NCBI GenBank assembly: GCA_965217125.1
Contig: OZ244244.1
Span: 1,550,001-1,614,000 of the forward strand
Origin: JAAOIF01 sp965217125
Lineage (GTDB): Bacteria; Pseudomonadota; Gammaproteobacteria; PS1; Pseudothioglobaceae
Reading direction: 5' to 3'
Length of the DNA stretch: 64,000 nucleotides
The position numbers were made by a program, and so were the translations under genes. Under the pieces are notes generated by a model that was given only the letters and a program-made list of their open reading frames with translations, was not told where the DNA came from and did no database searches. This document shows, one piece after another, positions 43,960-53,292 of this stretch; the stretch's first letter is position 1; each line of letters opens with the position of its first letter.

Positions 43960-44955
43960 ATGACAATTAAAGTAGGTATTAACGGTTTTGGGCGTATTGG
44001 GCGTATGGTATTTCGTGCAATCGCTAAGGATTTTCCACAGTTAGAAGTTGTAGGTATTAACGATTTGCTTGATAACGATTATTTAGCATATATGCTAAAG
44101 TATGACAGCGCACACGGTCGTTTTGACGGCGAGATAGCAGTAGATGGCGATAATTTTGTGATTAATGGCAAGAAAATCCGCCTTTCAGCACAGCGTAATC
44201 CAGCTGATTTAGCCTGGGGCGATATTGCCGCTGATGTGGTGATTGATTGCACTGGTTTTTTCTTAACCGAAGAGTCTTGTCAGGCACACATTCAAGCAGG
44301 CGCTAAAAAAGTTGTGCAATCAGCGCCGAGTAAAGACGCAACACCGATGTTTGTATATGCTGTAAATCACAGCGAATATGCAGGACAGGCAATTATTTCA
44401 GCCGCCAGTTGCACCACTAATTGCTTAGCCCCGATTGCTAAAGTGATTAATGATAATTGGGGGTTAAAGCGCGGTTTAATGACCACAGTGCATGCTGCAA
44501 CTGCCACGCAAAAAACCGTTGACGGACCAAGCATGAAAGATTGGCGTGGTGGTCGGGCAGTATTTGACAATATTATTCCTTCATCAACTGGCGCTGCTAA
44601 GGCAGTCGGTGTGGTTTTACCTGAATTAAATGGCAAATTAACTGGTATGGCGTTCCGCATTCCGTCAATTGATGTTTCAGTGGTTGATTTAACCTGTGAA
44701 TTAAACAAACCAGCAACTTATAAAGAAATTTGTGAGGCAATGCAAGACGCTGCCGCCAGCTCAATGAAAGACACGCTATCTTACACAGAAGAAATGGTGG
44801 TTTCTAATGATTTCCGCGGCATTAGCGCTTCGTCAATCTTTGATGCAGGTGCGGGTATTGCATTAGATGATACTTTTGTTAAGGTGGTTTCTTGGTATGA
44901 CAACGAATATGGTTACACTTGTAATATGTTGCGTTTAGTTGAGCATATTGCCTAA
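43960..44955 (+). CDS. gap: Glyceraldehyde-3-phosphate dehydrogenase
   Basis: 331 residues. NAD-binding GINGFGRIGRMVFRA at the N-terminus; INDLLDNDYLAYMLKYDSAHGRF as in GapA; catalytic Cys in SAASCTTNCLAP; and the ending SWYDNEYGYTCNMLRL. The Asp of NDLLD suggests NAD rather than NADP preference. GGAG lies 8 nt before the ATG, 12 nt after tkt. Works in glycolysis or in the reductive direction of the Calvin cycle. Confidence 0.97.
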   Translation: MTIKVGINGFGRIGRMVFRAIAKDFPQLEVVGINDLLDNDYLAYMLKYDSAHGRFDGEIAVDGDNFVINGKKIRLSAQRNPADLAWGDIAADVVIDCTGFFLTEESCQAHIQAGAKKVVQSAPSKDATPMFVYAVNHSEYAGQAIISAASCTTNCLAPIAKVINDNWGLKRGLMTTVHAATATQKTVDGPSMKDWRGGRAVFDNIIPSSTGAAKAVGVVLPELNGKLTGMAFRIPSIDVSVVDLTCELNKPATYKEICEAMQDAAASSMKDTLSYTEEMVVSNDFRGISASSIFDAGAGIALDDTFVKVVSWYDNEYGYTCNMLRLVEHIA

Positions 44956-44965
44956 TCTTAAAAAA

Positions 44966-46129
44966 ATGTCAGTTATTAATTTATTAGATTTAGATTTAAG
45001 TTCAAAAAAAGTGCTGATTCGTCAGGATTTGAATGTGCCGATTAAAAATGGCGTGGTTAGCAGCGATAAGCGTATCAAGGCTTCATTGCCAACCATTAAA
45101 ATGGCAATAAAACAAGGCGCTAAAGTTATGTTAATGTCGCATTTAGGCCGTCCAACTGAGGGCGAACCTACTGCACAATTTTCTCTACAACCGGTAGCTG
45201 TTCGTTTGAGTGAATTGCTGAATATGGCGGTTCGTTTAGAGAAAAATTGGTTAGATGGCGTTGCTATAAATGATGGCGAAGTGGTGCTTTGTGAAAATGT
45301 GCGCTTTAATGTCGGCGAGTTGGCAAACGATGATAAATTAGCCAAAAAAATGGCAAGTTTATGTGATATTTTTGCAATGGATGCTTTTGGCACTGCCCAC
45401 CGGGCGCAAGCCTCAACCTATGGAGTGGCAAAATATGCACCGGTCGCCTGTGCAGGTCCGCTACTTTCAGGCGAGCTGAGCGCGCTCGGCAAGGCACTTG
45501 ATAAGCCAAAACGCCCAATGGTGGCGATTGTAGGAGGTTCTAAAGTTTCTACTAAATTAACAGTTTTACGCAGTTTATCTAAAATTGTGGATAAATTAGT
45601 GGTTGGCGGCGGTATTGCCAATACTTTTATTGCAGCACAGGGGCATAATGTTGGTCAATCTTTGTGTGAGCATAATTTAATTCCAACCGCTAAAAAACTA
45701 ATGCAAGATTGCGAAATTCCAGTGCCTACTGATGTGGTTTGTGGCAAACAATTTTCAGAAAACACGCCAGCACAAACCAAAGCCTCAAATGCTGTGGCTG
45801 CTGCTGATATGATTTTTGATATTGGCCCAGATTCTGCACAACAATTAGCAGAAATTATGAAAAATGCAGGCACGATTGTTTGGAACGGCCCTGTAGGCGT
45901 GTTTGAATTTGAACAATTTGCTGGCGGCACCAAAACTTTGGCGCTGGCGATTGCTAATTCTGATGCCTTTTCAATCGCTGGTGGAGGCGATACCTTAGCG
46001 GCAGTTGATAAATATAATATTGAAGATAAAATCAGTTACATTTCCACGGGAGGCGGTGCTTTTTTAGAATTTTTAGAAGGCAAAAAACTACCTGCGGTGG
46101 AAATTTTAGAAGTTAGAGCAAAGGAGTAG
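44966..46129 (+). CDS. pgk: Phosphoglycerate kinase
   Basis: 387 residues from the ATG at 44966, the family length; a TTG 27 nt upstream lies inside gap. Motifs: KVLIRQDLNVPIKNG, MLMSHLGRPTEGE, LCENVRFNVGE, VAIVGGSKVSTK, NGPVGVFEFEQF and SIAGGGDTLAAV. Interconverts 1,3-bisphosphoglycerate and 3-phosphoglycerate with ADP/ATP. Confidence 0.97.
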   Translation: MSVINLLDLDLSSKKVLIRQDLNVPIKNGVVSSDKRIKASLPTIKMAIKQGAKVMLMSHLGRPTEGEPTAQFSLQPVAVRLSELLNMAVRLEKNWLDGVAINDGEVVLCENVRFNVGELANDDKLAKKMASLCDIFAMDAFGTAHRAQASTYGVAKYAPVACAGPLLSGELSALGKALDKPKRPMVAIVGGSKVSTKLTVLRSLSKIVDKLVVGGGIANTFIAAQGHNVGQSLCEHNLIPTAKKLMQDCEIPVPTDVVCGKQFSENTPAQTKASNAVAAADMIFDIGPDSAQQLAEIMKNAGTIVWNGPVGVFEFEQFAGGTKTLALAIANSDAFSIAGGGDTLAAVDKYNIEDKISYISTGGGAFLEFLEGKKLPAVEILEVRAKE

Positions 46130-46132
46130 GAT

Positions 46133-47587
46133 TTGTCAAGAAGAACCAAAATACTCGCAACACTCGGCCCGGCAACCGATAAACCCGGAGTCTTAGAAAG
46201 TATTCTGGCAGCGGGGGTTAATGTGGTGCGTATTAATTTTTCGCACGGCTCAAAAAAACAACACTTAGCCCGCGTAACTGCTACTCGTGAATGGGCAAAG
46301 GCTAATAATACTTATGTGGGGGTTTTAATGGACCTTCAAGGCCCTAAAATTCGTATTGCCAGTTTTAAAGACGGGGCAAAAATCAAGCTTAATAATGGTG
46401 ATGCTTTTACCCTTGATGGCGATTTGGAGCAAAATTCAGGCAATAAAAAATCAGTTGGGATTGCTTATAAAACATTACCTAAAGAAGTTAAAGTAGCTGA
46501 CATTCTACTTTTAGATGATGCTAAAGTGGTGTTAGAAGTGCTTAGTATTACTGGCAATAAAATTAACACTATTGTAGTTCAAGGCGGTATGTTGTCTGAT
46601 AAAAAAGGCATCAACTTGCGTGGCGGTGGTTTGTCAGCTAATGCCCTAACCGCAAAAGACAAAAAAGATATTTTGATTGCCGCTCAAGCAGAGGCTGATT
46701 ATGTAGCATTGTCATTTCCGGTGAATGCTGATGATGTGCGTAAAACTAAACAATTATTAAAAGCCGCTGGTTGTAATGCAGGCGTTATTGCTAAGATTGA
46801 ACGCGCTGAATCTTTGGTTGAAGAAACTATTATTGATATTATTTATGAGTCTGCTGGCATTATGGTGGCGCGTGGTGATTTAGGGGTTGAGATTGGCGAC
46901 CCTTGCCTACCAGCCGAGCAAAAGCGTTTAATTAAATTAGCCCGCTCAAATGACCGGATTGTAATTACTGCCACGCAAATGTTAGAATCAATGATTAAAA
47001 GCCCTATTGCTACGCGTGCTGAGGTGTTTGATGTTGCCAATGCGGTGTTAGATGGTACTGATGCGGTGATGCTTTCAGCAGAAACGGCAATAGGTGCTTA
47101 TCCACAAAATTCGGTAAAAACCATGCACGATGTTTGCTTAGAAACCGAGAAAAATCCCATTGCAAAAACCTCTCACCATCGCTTGTATGAGCGTTTTGAG
47201 GAGATTGACGAAACCATTGCTATGAGCACTATGTATGCGGCTAACCATCTAAAAGTTAAGGCGGTTGTTGCTTTGACACAAACAGGTAAAACCGCTATGT
47301 GGATGTCAAGAATGAGTTCTAATATTCCTATTTTTGCCATGTCAGATGATATAAATACCTTGCGAAAAGTAACACTTTATCGCGGTGTTTATCCTTGTGG
47401 CGTTGCTAAAATCAGTGCTAATGATTGGCTAAAAGTCAATCAAACGGTGATAGAAACCATAATAAAAAACAAGGTTGTAGCATCGGGAGATTTGGTAATA
47501 TTAACCAAAGGAATGCACAAAGATAAATCGGGTGGCACCAATATGATGAAAATTATTCGTGTTGGCGATAATGTTATTAAATTTTAA
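46133..47587 (+). CDS. pyk: Pyruvate kinase
   Basis: 484 residues from a TTG start preceded by AAGGAG. Motifs: RTKILATLGPATD, VRINFSHGSKKQH, LMDLQGPKIRI, VARGDLGVEIG, ITATQMLESMIKSPIATRAE and the VMLSAETAIGAYP loop. The C-terminal domain is complete. Makes pyruvate and ATP. Its place between pgk and fba is typical for this cluster in gammaproteobacterial autotrophs. Confidence 0.95.
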   Translation: MSRRTKILATLGPATDKPGVLESILAAGVNVVRINFSHGSKKQHLARVTATREWAKANNTYVGVLMDLQGPKIRIASFKDGAKIKLNNGDAFTLDGDLEQNSGNKKSVGIAYKTLPKEVKVADILLLDDAKVVLEVLSITGNKINTIVVQGGMLSDKKGINLRGGGLSANALTAKDKKDILIAAQAEADYVALSFPVNADDVRKTKQLLKAAGCNAGVIAKIERAESLVEETIIDIIYESAGIMVARGDLGVEIGDPCLPAEQKRLIKLARSNDRIVITATQMLESMIKSPIATRAEVFDVANAVLDGTDAVMLSAETAIGAYPQNSVKTMHDVCLETEKNPIAKTSHHRLYERFEEIDETIAMSTMYAANHLKVKAVVALTQTGKTAMWMSRMSSNIPIFAMSDDINTLRKVTLYRGVYPCGVAKISANDWLKVNQTVIETIIKNKVVASGDLVILTKGMHKDKSGGTNMMKIIRVGDNVIKF

Positions 47588-47608
47588 AAATAAAAAAAGG
47601 AGAAAAAT

Positions 47609-48670
47609 ATGTTAATATCAATGAGACAATTATTAGACCATGCAGCTGAAAATGACTATGGTATGCCAGCATTTAATGTGAATAATATGGAGCAAGTCCA
47701 TGCCATTATGGGGGCTGCTGACAAAACCAATAGCCCTGTTATTATGCAAGGCTCCGCAGGGGCGAGAAGTTATGCAGGTGAGCCATTTTTACGCCATTTG
47801 ATTGTTGCTGCTACTGAAATGTATCCGCATATTCCTGTGGTGATGCACCAAGACCACGGCAGCGAGCCGGCGGTTTGTTTGCGCTCTATTCAATCGGGTT
47901 TTTCATCGGTGATGATGGACGGCTCTTTGCTGGCGGATATGAAAACCCCAGCTAGTTTTGAATACAATGTTAGCGTTACTAAAGAAGTGGTCAAAATGGC
48001 ACATGCTGGCGGCGTTTCAGTTGAGGGCGAATTAGGCTGTTTGGGCTCATTAGAAACGGGTGAAATGGGCGAAGAAGATGGACACGGCGCTGAGGGAAAA
48101 TTAGATTTAGATTTATTATTAACCTCAGTTGAAGAAGCTGCTGATTTTGTCAAAGCCACCAATGTTGATGCCTTAGCAATCGCGATTGGCACTTCTCATG
48201 GTGCGTATAAATTTAGCAAAGAGCCGGATGGCGATATTCTAAGAATTGACCGCATTAAAGAAATTCATAGGCGTATTCCCAACACTCATTTAGTGATGCA
48301 CGGTTCATCAAGTGTGCCACAAGATTGGTTAGAAATTATCAATAATCATGGCGGCGATATGGGGCGAACTTATGGCGTGCCAGTAGCTGAAATTCAACAA
48401 GGCATTAAGAATGGCGTGCGTAAAGTCAATATTGATACTGATTTGCGTATGGCATCAACGGGTGCGGTGCGTAAACATCTGATTGATAATCCTGCTAACT
48501 TTGACCCGCGTAAATTTTTAAAAGAATCAACTAAAGCTATGATGGACATCTGTGAGGCGCGTTTTCAGTCATTTGGCTCTGCTGGCAATGCCGATAAAAT
48601 CAAAATTTCTTCATTAGATACTATGAGTAAAAGATATTTGAGTGGCGAATTGGATGCACAAATTAAATAG
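47609..48670 (+). CDS. fba: Fructose-bisphosphate aldolase, class II
   Basis: 353 residues. Zinc ligands in VMHQDHG and in a later VMHGSSSVP; GELGCLGSLETG and AIGTSHGAYKF are family signatures, and KVNIDTDLRMA binds substrate. AAGGAG lies 7 nt before the ATG. Cleaves or forms fructose 1,6-bisphosphate, and sedoheptulose bisphosphate in Calvin-cycle bacteria. The last three codons are part of the repeat copied at 49750. Confidence 0.95.
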   Translation: MLISMRQLLDHAAENDYGMPAFNVNNMEQVHAIMGAADKTNSPVIMQGSAGARSYAGEPFLRHLIVAATEMYPHIPVVMHQDHGSEPAVCLRSIQSGFSSVMMDGSLLADMKTPASFEYNVSVTKEVVKMAHAGGVSVEGELGCLGSLETGEMGEEDGHGAEGKLDLDLLLTSVEEAADFVKATNVDALAIAIGTSHGAYKFSKEPDGDILRIDRIKEIHRRIPNTHLVMHGSSSVPQDWLEIINNHGGDMGRTYGVPVAEIQQGIKNGVRKVNIDTDLRMASTGAVRKHLIDNPANFDPRKFLKESTKAMMDICEARFQSFGSAGNADKIKISSLDTMSKRYLSGELDAQIK

Positions 48671-48733
48671 TTTAATGTGGGATTTTACTTAGTGTAGAAT
48701 TATGCACTTGAAACAAATAATTGGAGAGGGCTT
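48662..48733 (+). repeat. Leader repeat before the duplicated pair, copy 1
   Basis: 72 nt from the last codons of fba (ATTAAATAG) through GGGATTTTACTTAGTGTAG and CACTTGAAACAAATAATTGG to the start codon. It differs from the copy at 49750-49821 at only four positions. It may contain the promoter and RBS (GGAGAGG). Confidence 0.85.
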
Positions 48734-49216
48734 ATGGGTAAAGAATTTAACTACGAAGAATTTGTTGATGATTGTTATGAGAATAAAAAAAATCAAGAGA
48801 TTCACAATGCTAGTGAAGAAAACGCCTTATTGCTTTTTAATAGACTTTTTGATAAAGCAATTAGAGACAAGGAAGATGTCCGAATTATTAGTAGTATATT
48901 ATTAGCGCGTTTTTACAATGAATTGACCAACAAACTTAAAAAAATTACTGAAGGTGGCAACACTGTTCAAGTGATTGTTGAAGAAGAAGTTGATGATAAA
49001 GGCAATAATAATTTTTACAAACAATCAAAAAGTAATCTAAAAATTGCCTCAAATTTTGAAGGTTTGCCCAATTTTATTGTTGTTGGTGATAATGCTTATC
49101 GTTATGAAACCGATAAAAACAGCACCAAGGCCGTTGCTAATTTTAATAATAAAAATATGGGAGAGTTTATCAAAAATTTGTTTGATAAAATAAACAAAGA
49201 CATCATAACTGCATAA
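48734..49216 (+). CDS. Unrecognised soluble protein of the duplicated pair, copy 1
   Basis: 160 residues, no signal or membrane helix. Charged and mostly helical: GKEFNYEEFVDDCYENK, LFNRLFDKAIRDKEDVRIIS, then a beta part VQVIVEEEVDD, LPNFIVVGDNAYRYETD and the tail MGEFIKNLFDKIN. I recognise no family. Its paralogue at 49822 keeps the RDKEDVRIIS, LPNFIVVGD.AYR.ETD and MGEFIKNLF blocks, which are likely the functional core. A membrane protein gene follows after 3 nt, so the two probably act together. Confidence 0.8.
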   Translation: MGKEFNYEEFVDDCYENKKNQEIHNASEENALLLFNRLFDKAIRDKEDVRIISSILLARFYNELTNKLKKITEGGNTVQVIVEEEVDDKGNNNFYKQSKSNLKIASNFEGLPNFIVVGDNAYRYETDKNSTKAVANFNNKNMGEFIKNLFDKINKDIITA

Positions 49217-49219
49217 GTA

Positions 49220-49723
49220 GTGCAATATATCCTACCACAACTAAGTGCATTAGTGATTTTAACTGGTGTATCCGTAGCAGTTATTCAATATCTTTTTACT
49301 AATCATAAAACGCATTTAAAAGATTTTGCTAACTCTCTAAAAAAAATTGATTTTGATGGAAATAACGAATACGACTCAAAACTTGAAAAACAATGGGAAT
49401 CTGCAATTAACAATTATAAACAGCATACTTATCTTATAAATCAAAATGATTCAATCATATCTGGGCTTATTATCATTGTATTTTTGCTGTTTATTTATAT
49501 TATTGCTTCTTTGCCCGCTATTGGAATGACACAAGAGCTAATAAGTACTGTTTTTCTAAATATATTCATTTTTGCATTAGCTATTGCTTTAATGATGTGG
49601 TTAATAATGAATTTATACATTCTAAGCCAAATATTTAGAAAAGAAACCTCTATTAAATCCGAACTTCGCGACATAGAGGAGCAACATCAAGTTGTTGATA
49701 AAGTTTTAAATAAAAATAGATAG
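49220..49723 (+). CDS. Unrecognised membrane protein of the duplicated pair, copy 1
   Basis: 167 residues from a GTG start, 3 nt after the stop of the soluble partner. One hydrophobic helix at about 8-25 (ALVILTGVSVAVIQYLF), a charged loop with LKKIDFD and LEKQWESAINNYKQHTY, then two helices (about 78-98 and 109-135) and a helical cytosolic end (FRKETSIKSELRDIEEQHQ). Three membrane spans predicted. No family recognised. The paralogue is at 50303. Confidence 0.8.
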   Translation: MQYILPQLSALVILTGVSVAVIQYLFTNHKTHLKDFANSLKKIDFDGNNEYDSKLEKQWESAINNYKQHTYLINQNDSIISGLIIIVFLLFIYIIASLPAIGMTQELISTVFLNIFIFALAIALMMWLIMNLYILSQIFRKETSIKSELRDIEEQHQVVDKVLNKNR

Positions 49724-49749
49724 TTAGTAGGTTATGGGAAAATCTAAAC

Positions 49750-49821
49750 ATTAAATAGTTTAATATGGGATTTTACTTAGTGTAGAATTACGCACTTGAA
49801 ACAAATAATTGGAGAAGGTTT
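49750..49821 (+). repeat. Leader repeat before the duplicated pair, copy 2
   Basis: Same 72 nt as 48662-48733 apart from four changes, including the fba-derived ATTAAATAG. This shows that the duplication joined inside the 3' end of fba. Confidence 0.85.
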
Positions 49822-50295
49822 ATGAGTAAAGAATTTAATTATGAGGAGTGGGTTTCAGAATGCTATGACAAGCGTTTAAACCAAGAAATAGATAATGCTA
49901 ATAGAGACCATGCATTTTTCTTGTTTCAAAAGTTATTAGATAAAGCTTTTAGAGATAAAGAAGATGTCCGAATTATTAGCAACCAACTAATTGCCAGTTT
50001 TTATGAAAAATTGATAGACAAAATTGATAAAGTTATAAACAATGGTAACAAAGTAGAAATTATTGTCAAAACAGAAGTTGAGAAAGACAATGCTTTTTAT
50101 GCTAAATTTAAGCAATACATTTCACAGGCTTATTCTGATTTTGACGAGTTGCCTAATTTTATTGTAGTAGGAGATCATGCTTATCGTCATGAAACGGATA
50201 GTGATAGCACCAAAGCTATTGCCAATTTTAATGACCCTGAAATGGGAGAGTTTATCAAAAATTTATTTACAAATATTAAAGCAAAACTTTCATAG
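49822..50295 (+). CDS. Unrecognised soluble protein of the duplicated pair, copy 2
   Basis: 157 residues, clearly homologous to the 48734 product but with many substitutions: MSKEFNYEEWVSECYDKR, FRDKEDVRIISNQLI, LPNFIVVGDHAYRHETD and MGEFIKNLFTNIKAK. No signal peptide. Function unknown. The coding divergence is far greater than that of the leader. Confidence 0.8.
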   Translation: MSKEFNYEEWVSECYDKRLNQEIDNANRDHAFFLFQKLLDKAFRDKEDVRIISNQLIASFYEKLIDKIDKVINNGNKVEIIVKTEVEKDNAFYAKFKQYISQAYSDFDELPNFIVVGDHAYRHETDSDSTKAIANFNDPEMGEFIKNLFTNIKAKLS

Positions 50296-50302
50296 ATAGA
50301 TA

Positions 50303-50788
50303 ATGAAAGAAATATATTTCCAATTAAACTCTTTGACAGTCTTAATGGGAATTTCTATTGCCATTATTCAATATATTTTTACTAATCATCAAAGCACCTT
50401 AAAGGATATTTTGTTGAATTTAGGCAATATAGATTTTAAAAAAGATAATAGTGTTGATAACGAGTTAGAAAAAAAATGGGAAGAAGTAATTCGCACATGT
50501 AAAACCCATACTTATTCTATAAGCCCTAATTCCTTAGTAGCAGTTGGGTTTGTATTTATTGCTTTAATTAGTGCTGTATTTATTGGAACTTTATTTGGCA
50601 ATGTTGCTTATATTGATTTTGGCTTAATATTGAAAATACTATCTGTTAGTTTCCTTATTTTTTTATGTGCCGCACTATATGTGATGTATCAAATTTTTTC
50701 TAAAGAATCTACCGTTAAAGAAGAATTTCAAAACATACAGAAGCAACACAGTATGGTCGAAAAGGTTCTTGCTTCCAATAAAACATAA
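50303..50788 (+). CDS. Unrecognised membrane protein of the duplicated pair, copy 2
   Basis: 161 residues, ATG start, 7 nt after the soluble partner. Homologue of the 49220 product: SLTVLMGISIAIIQYIFTNH, LGNIDFKKDN, ELEKKWEEVIRTCKTHTY, two further membrane helices (about 76-95 and 105-130), and the end FSKESTVKEEFQNIQKQHS. The conserved IQYxFTNH and W..xI..xxxHTY blocks in both copies point to a real interaction site. Confidence 0.8.
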   Translation: MKEIYFQLNSLTVLMGISIAIIQYIFTNHQSTLKDILLNLGNIDFKKDNSVDNELEKKWEEVIRTCKTHTYSISPNSLVAVGFVFIALISAVFIGTLFGNVAYIDFGLILKILSVSFLIFLCAALYVMYQIFSKESTVKEEFQNIQKQHSMVEKVLASNKT

Positions 50789-50809
50789 ATCCTTGTTCGC
50801 TCGAGAATT

Positions 50810-52681
50810 ATGCAACCATCTAAGCATTGTTCTGTAATTGTAATCGGCGGTGGACACGCTGGCACTGAGGCGGCGTTGGCGGCGGCACGGATGGGGGTGA
50901 AAACCATGTTAGTTACCCATAATATCGAAACGCTGGGGCAAATGAGTTGCAATCCAGCGATTGGCGGGATTGGCAAGGGGCATTTAGTCAAAGAAATTGA
51001 TGCGCTGGGCGGGGCGATGGCATCCGCCATTGACAAATCAGGCATTCAGTTTCGCACACTCAACGCCTCAAAAGGCGCGGCAGTGCGTGCTACGCGAGCG
51101 CAAGCTGATAGAGCGCTGTATAAAGCAGCCATTCGTTATGCTTTAGAAAATCAAGAAAACTTATCTTTGTTTCAACAGGCAGTTAGCGATTTAATCATTG
51201 AAAATGATGTAATCAAAGGCGTTAAAACGCAAATGGGGTTGGACTTTTTGGCTGATAAAGTTATATTAACTACAGGCACTTTCTTAGGCGGGATTATCCA
51301 TATTGGACAAAGTAATTTTCAAGGCGGGCGGGCCGGCGATGCCCCCTCTAACGCCCTATCTAAAACATTGCGGGCTTATGATTTGGGTGTTGGGCGACTA
51401 AAAACTGGCACGCCACCAAGACTTGATGCCAGAACTATTGATTTTAGTGTTTTGCAAAAGCAGTTAGGGGATACGCCATTACCAACTTTTTCTTTTATGG
51501 GAAAAACAACCGACCACCCACAGCAAATCCCTTGTTACATCACCCATACCAATAAAAAAACGCATGATTTTATTCGCGCTGGTTTGCAAGATTCACCGAT
51601 GTTTAGCGGCAATATTGAAGGCGTTGGCCCCAGATATTGCCCCTCAATTGAGGAAAAAATAGTGCGTTTTGCACAGCGTGATTCGCATCAAATTTTTGTC
51701 GAGCCAGAAGGTTTAAGCACCAATGAAGTTTATCCAAATGGGGTATCAACTTCTTTGCCATACCAAGTGCAGGAGGACTTTATTCATTCGATTAAAGGCT
51801 TTGAGAATGCACAAATTATGCGCCCTGGTTATGCGATTGAATATGACTTTTTTAACCCACAAGGACTAAGGCAAACGCTTGAAGTGAAAAAAATCTCAGG
51901 GCTGTATTTTGCCGGACAAATCAACGGCACCACTGGTTATGAAGAGGCAGCAGCACAAGGGTTGCTGGCAGGAGTGAATGCCGCTTGTAGTCTGCAAGAA
52001 AAGCCTGCATGGCATCCAAAACGCGATGAAAGTTATATCGGTGTGATGGTCGATGATTTAATCACCAAAGGCACAAATGAGCCTTATAGAATGTTTACTT
52101 CGCGTGCTGAATATCGCTTACTTTTAAGAGAGGATAATGCTGATGAGCGCCTTAGTCCTAAGGCTAGAGAATTGGGTTTAATTGATGATTTGCGTTGGCG
52201 GGCGTTTGAGCAAAAATACCACTTAATCGCCCAAGAAAAACAGCGCCTAAAAGACACTTGGGTGCAAGCTGACGATACCCAAGCAAGTGCCATACTTGGG
52301 GTTAAATTAAATCACGAATATAGTTTAGAAGGCTTGCTGAAGCGACCTATGGTTGATTACCAACTACTGAGTAAAATCGAATCTGCACAGCCATTTTTGC
52401 AAGATAAAAGCTTGATTGATTCAGTGGAAAATCAGGTGAAATACGCCGGTTATGTCAAGCGCCAATTAGATGAAATTGAAAAATATCGTAAAAACGAAAA
52501 CGCGCGCCTGCCCGAGGCGATGGATTATGACAGCATTCAGGCACTCTCAGCAGAAGTGCGCCAAACGCTTAATCATCACCAGCCAGAAACCATCGGTCAG
52601 GCAAGCCGATTGTCGGGCATAACCCCTGCTTCTATCTCTATTTTATTGGTTTATCTGAAAACTTATAAAACGGCTTTATGA
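50810..52681 (+). CDS. mnmG: tRNA uridine-5-carboxymethylaminomethyl modification enzyme MnmG
   Basis: 623 residues. FAD site VIGGGHAGTEAALAAARMG at the N-terminus, MSCNPAIGGIGKGHLVKEIDALGG, TTGTFLGGIIHIG, and TGYEEAAAQGLLAGVNAA near the middle. With MnmE it modifies wobble uridines of several tRNAs. Overlaps rsmG by 4 nt, the classic gidA-gidB pair. Confidence 0.97.
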   Translation: MQPSKHCSVIVIGGGHAGTEAALAAARMGVKTMLVTHNIETLGQMSCNPAIGGIGKGHLVKEIDALGGAMASAIDKSGIQFRTLNASKGAAVRATRAQADRALYKAAIRYALENQENLSLFQQAVSDLIIENDVIKGVKTQMGLDFLADKVILTTGTFLGGIIHIGQSNFQGGRAGDAPSNALSKTLRAYDLGVGRLKTGTPPRLDARTIDFSVLQKQLGDTPLPTFSFMGKTTDHPQQIPCYITHTNKKTHDFIRAGLQDSPMFSGNIEGVGPRYCPSIEEKIVRFAQRDSHQIFVEPEGLSTNEVYPNGVSTSLPYQVQEDFIHSIKGFENAQIMRPGYAIEYDFFNPQGLRQTLEVKKISGLYFAGQINGTTGYEEAAAQGLLAGVNAACSLQEKPAWHPKRDESYIGVMVDDLITKGTNEPYRMFTSRAEYRLLLREDNADERLSPKARELGLIDDLRWRAFEQKYHLIAQEKQRLKDTWVQADDTQASAILGVKLNHEYSLEGLLKRPMVDYQLLSKIESAQPFLQDKSLIDSVENQVKYAGYVKRQLDEIEKYRKNENARLPEAMDYDSIQALSAEVRQTLNHHQPETIGQASRLSGITPASISILLVYLKTYKTAL

Positions 52682-53292
52682 ACCAAGCCAAACAACTTTT
52701 ACTAAGCGGTGCTGAGCAAATGGGCATTCCCTTAAATGATGAGCAAGTTAGCCAGTTGTTGAATTACCTAACATTGATGCTTAAATGGAACAAAACTTAT
52801 AGCTTGAGTGCCATTAAATCTATCGAAGATGGGGTTAAAAAACACCTGCTTGATAGCCTCTCAATTATGCCCTATATTAAAGCCCAGCCTTTGTTGGATG
52901 TTGGCTCTGGTGCTGGCTTGCCGGGCATTGTTATTAGTATTATTAAGCCAGAATTAGCTGTGGTCGTGCTTGATTCTGGGGGTAAAAAATGTCGGTTTAT
53001 GCAATTTGCCAAAACCCAACTACAATTAGCAAATTTAAGCGTTGTCAATACGCGCGTAGAGGATTATCACCCTGAGTTTTGTTTTGCACAAATTGTCTCA
53101 AGGGCTTTTGCCGAGGTTGATAAAACATTAAAACTTAGCCGACATTTATTATGTGATAATGGTGCTTATTTATTAATGAAAGGTGCAAATTTTCAACAAG
53201 AATGTTTGCCTGAAAATACACAAGTTCATCAATTATCTGTGCCGCAGGTGTCAGATGAGCGATTTTTATTAGCAATACCAAGCAAAAAATGA
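52678..53292 (+). CDS. rsmG: 16S rRNA (guanine-527-N7)-methyltransferase RsmG
   Basis: 204 residues. MLKWNKTYSLSAIKS, HLLDSLSIMPYI, the SAM site LLDVGSGAGLPGIV, and VNTRVEDYHP with IVSRAFAE are family segments. Methylates G527 of 16S rRNA. Follows mnmG with a 4-nt overlap and overlaps the next gene by 4 nt. Confidence 0.95.
   Translation: MNQAKQLLLSGAEQMGIPLNDEQVSQLLNYLTLMLKWNKTYSLSAIKSIEDGVKKHLLDSLSIMPYIKAQPLLDVGSGAGLPGIVISIIKPELAVVVLDSGGKKCRFMQFAKTQLQLANLSVVNTRVEDYHPEFCFAQIVSRAFAEVDKTLKLSRHLLCDNGAYLLMKGANFQQECLPENTQVHQLSVPQVSDERFLLAIPSKK

Noticed and set aside
48702..48905. Alternative frame overlapping the first duplicated soluble gene
   Set aside because: It is out of frame with the 160-residue protein, and that frame is the one conserved in the second copy.
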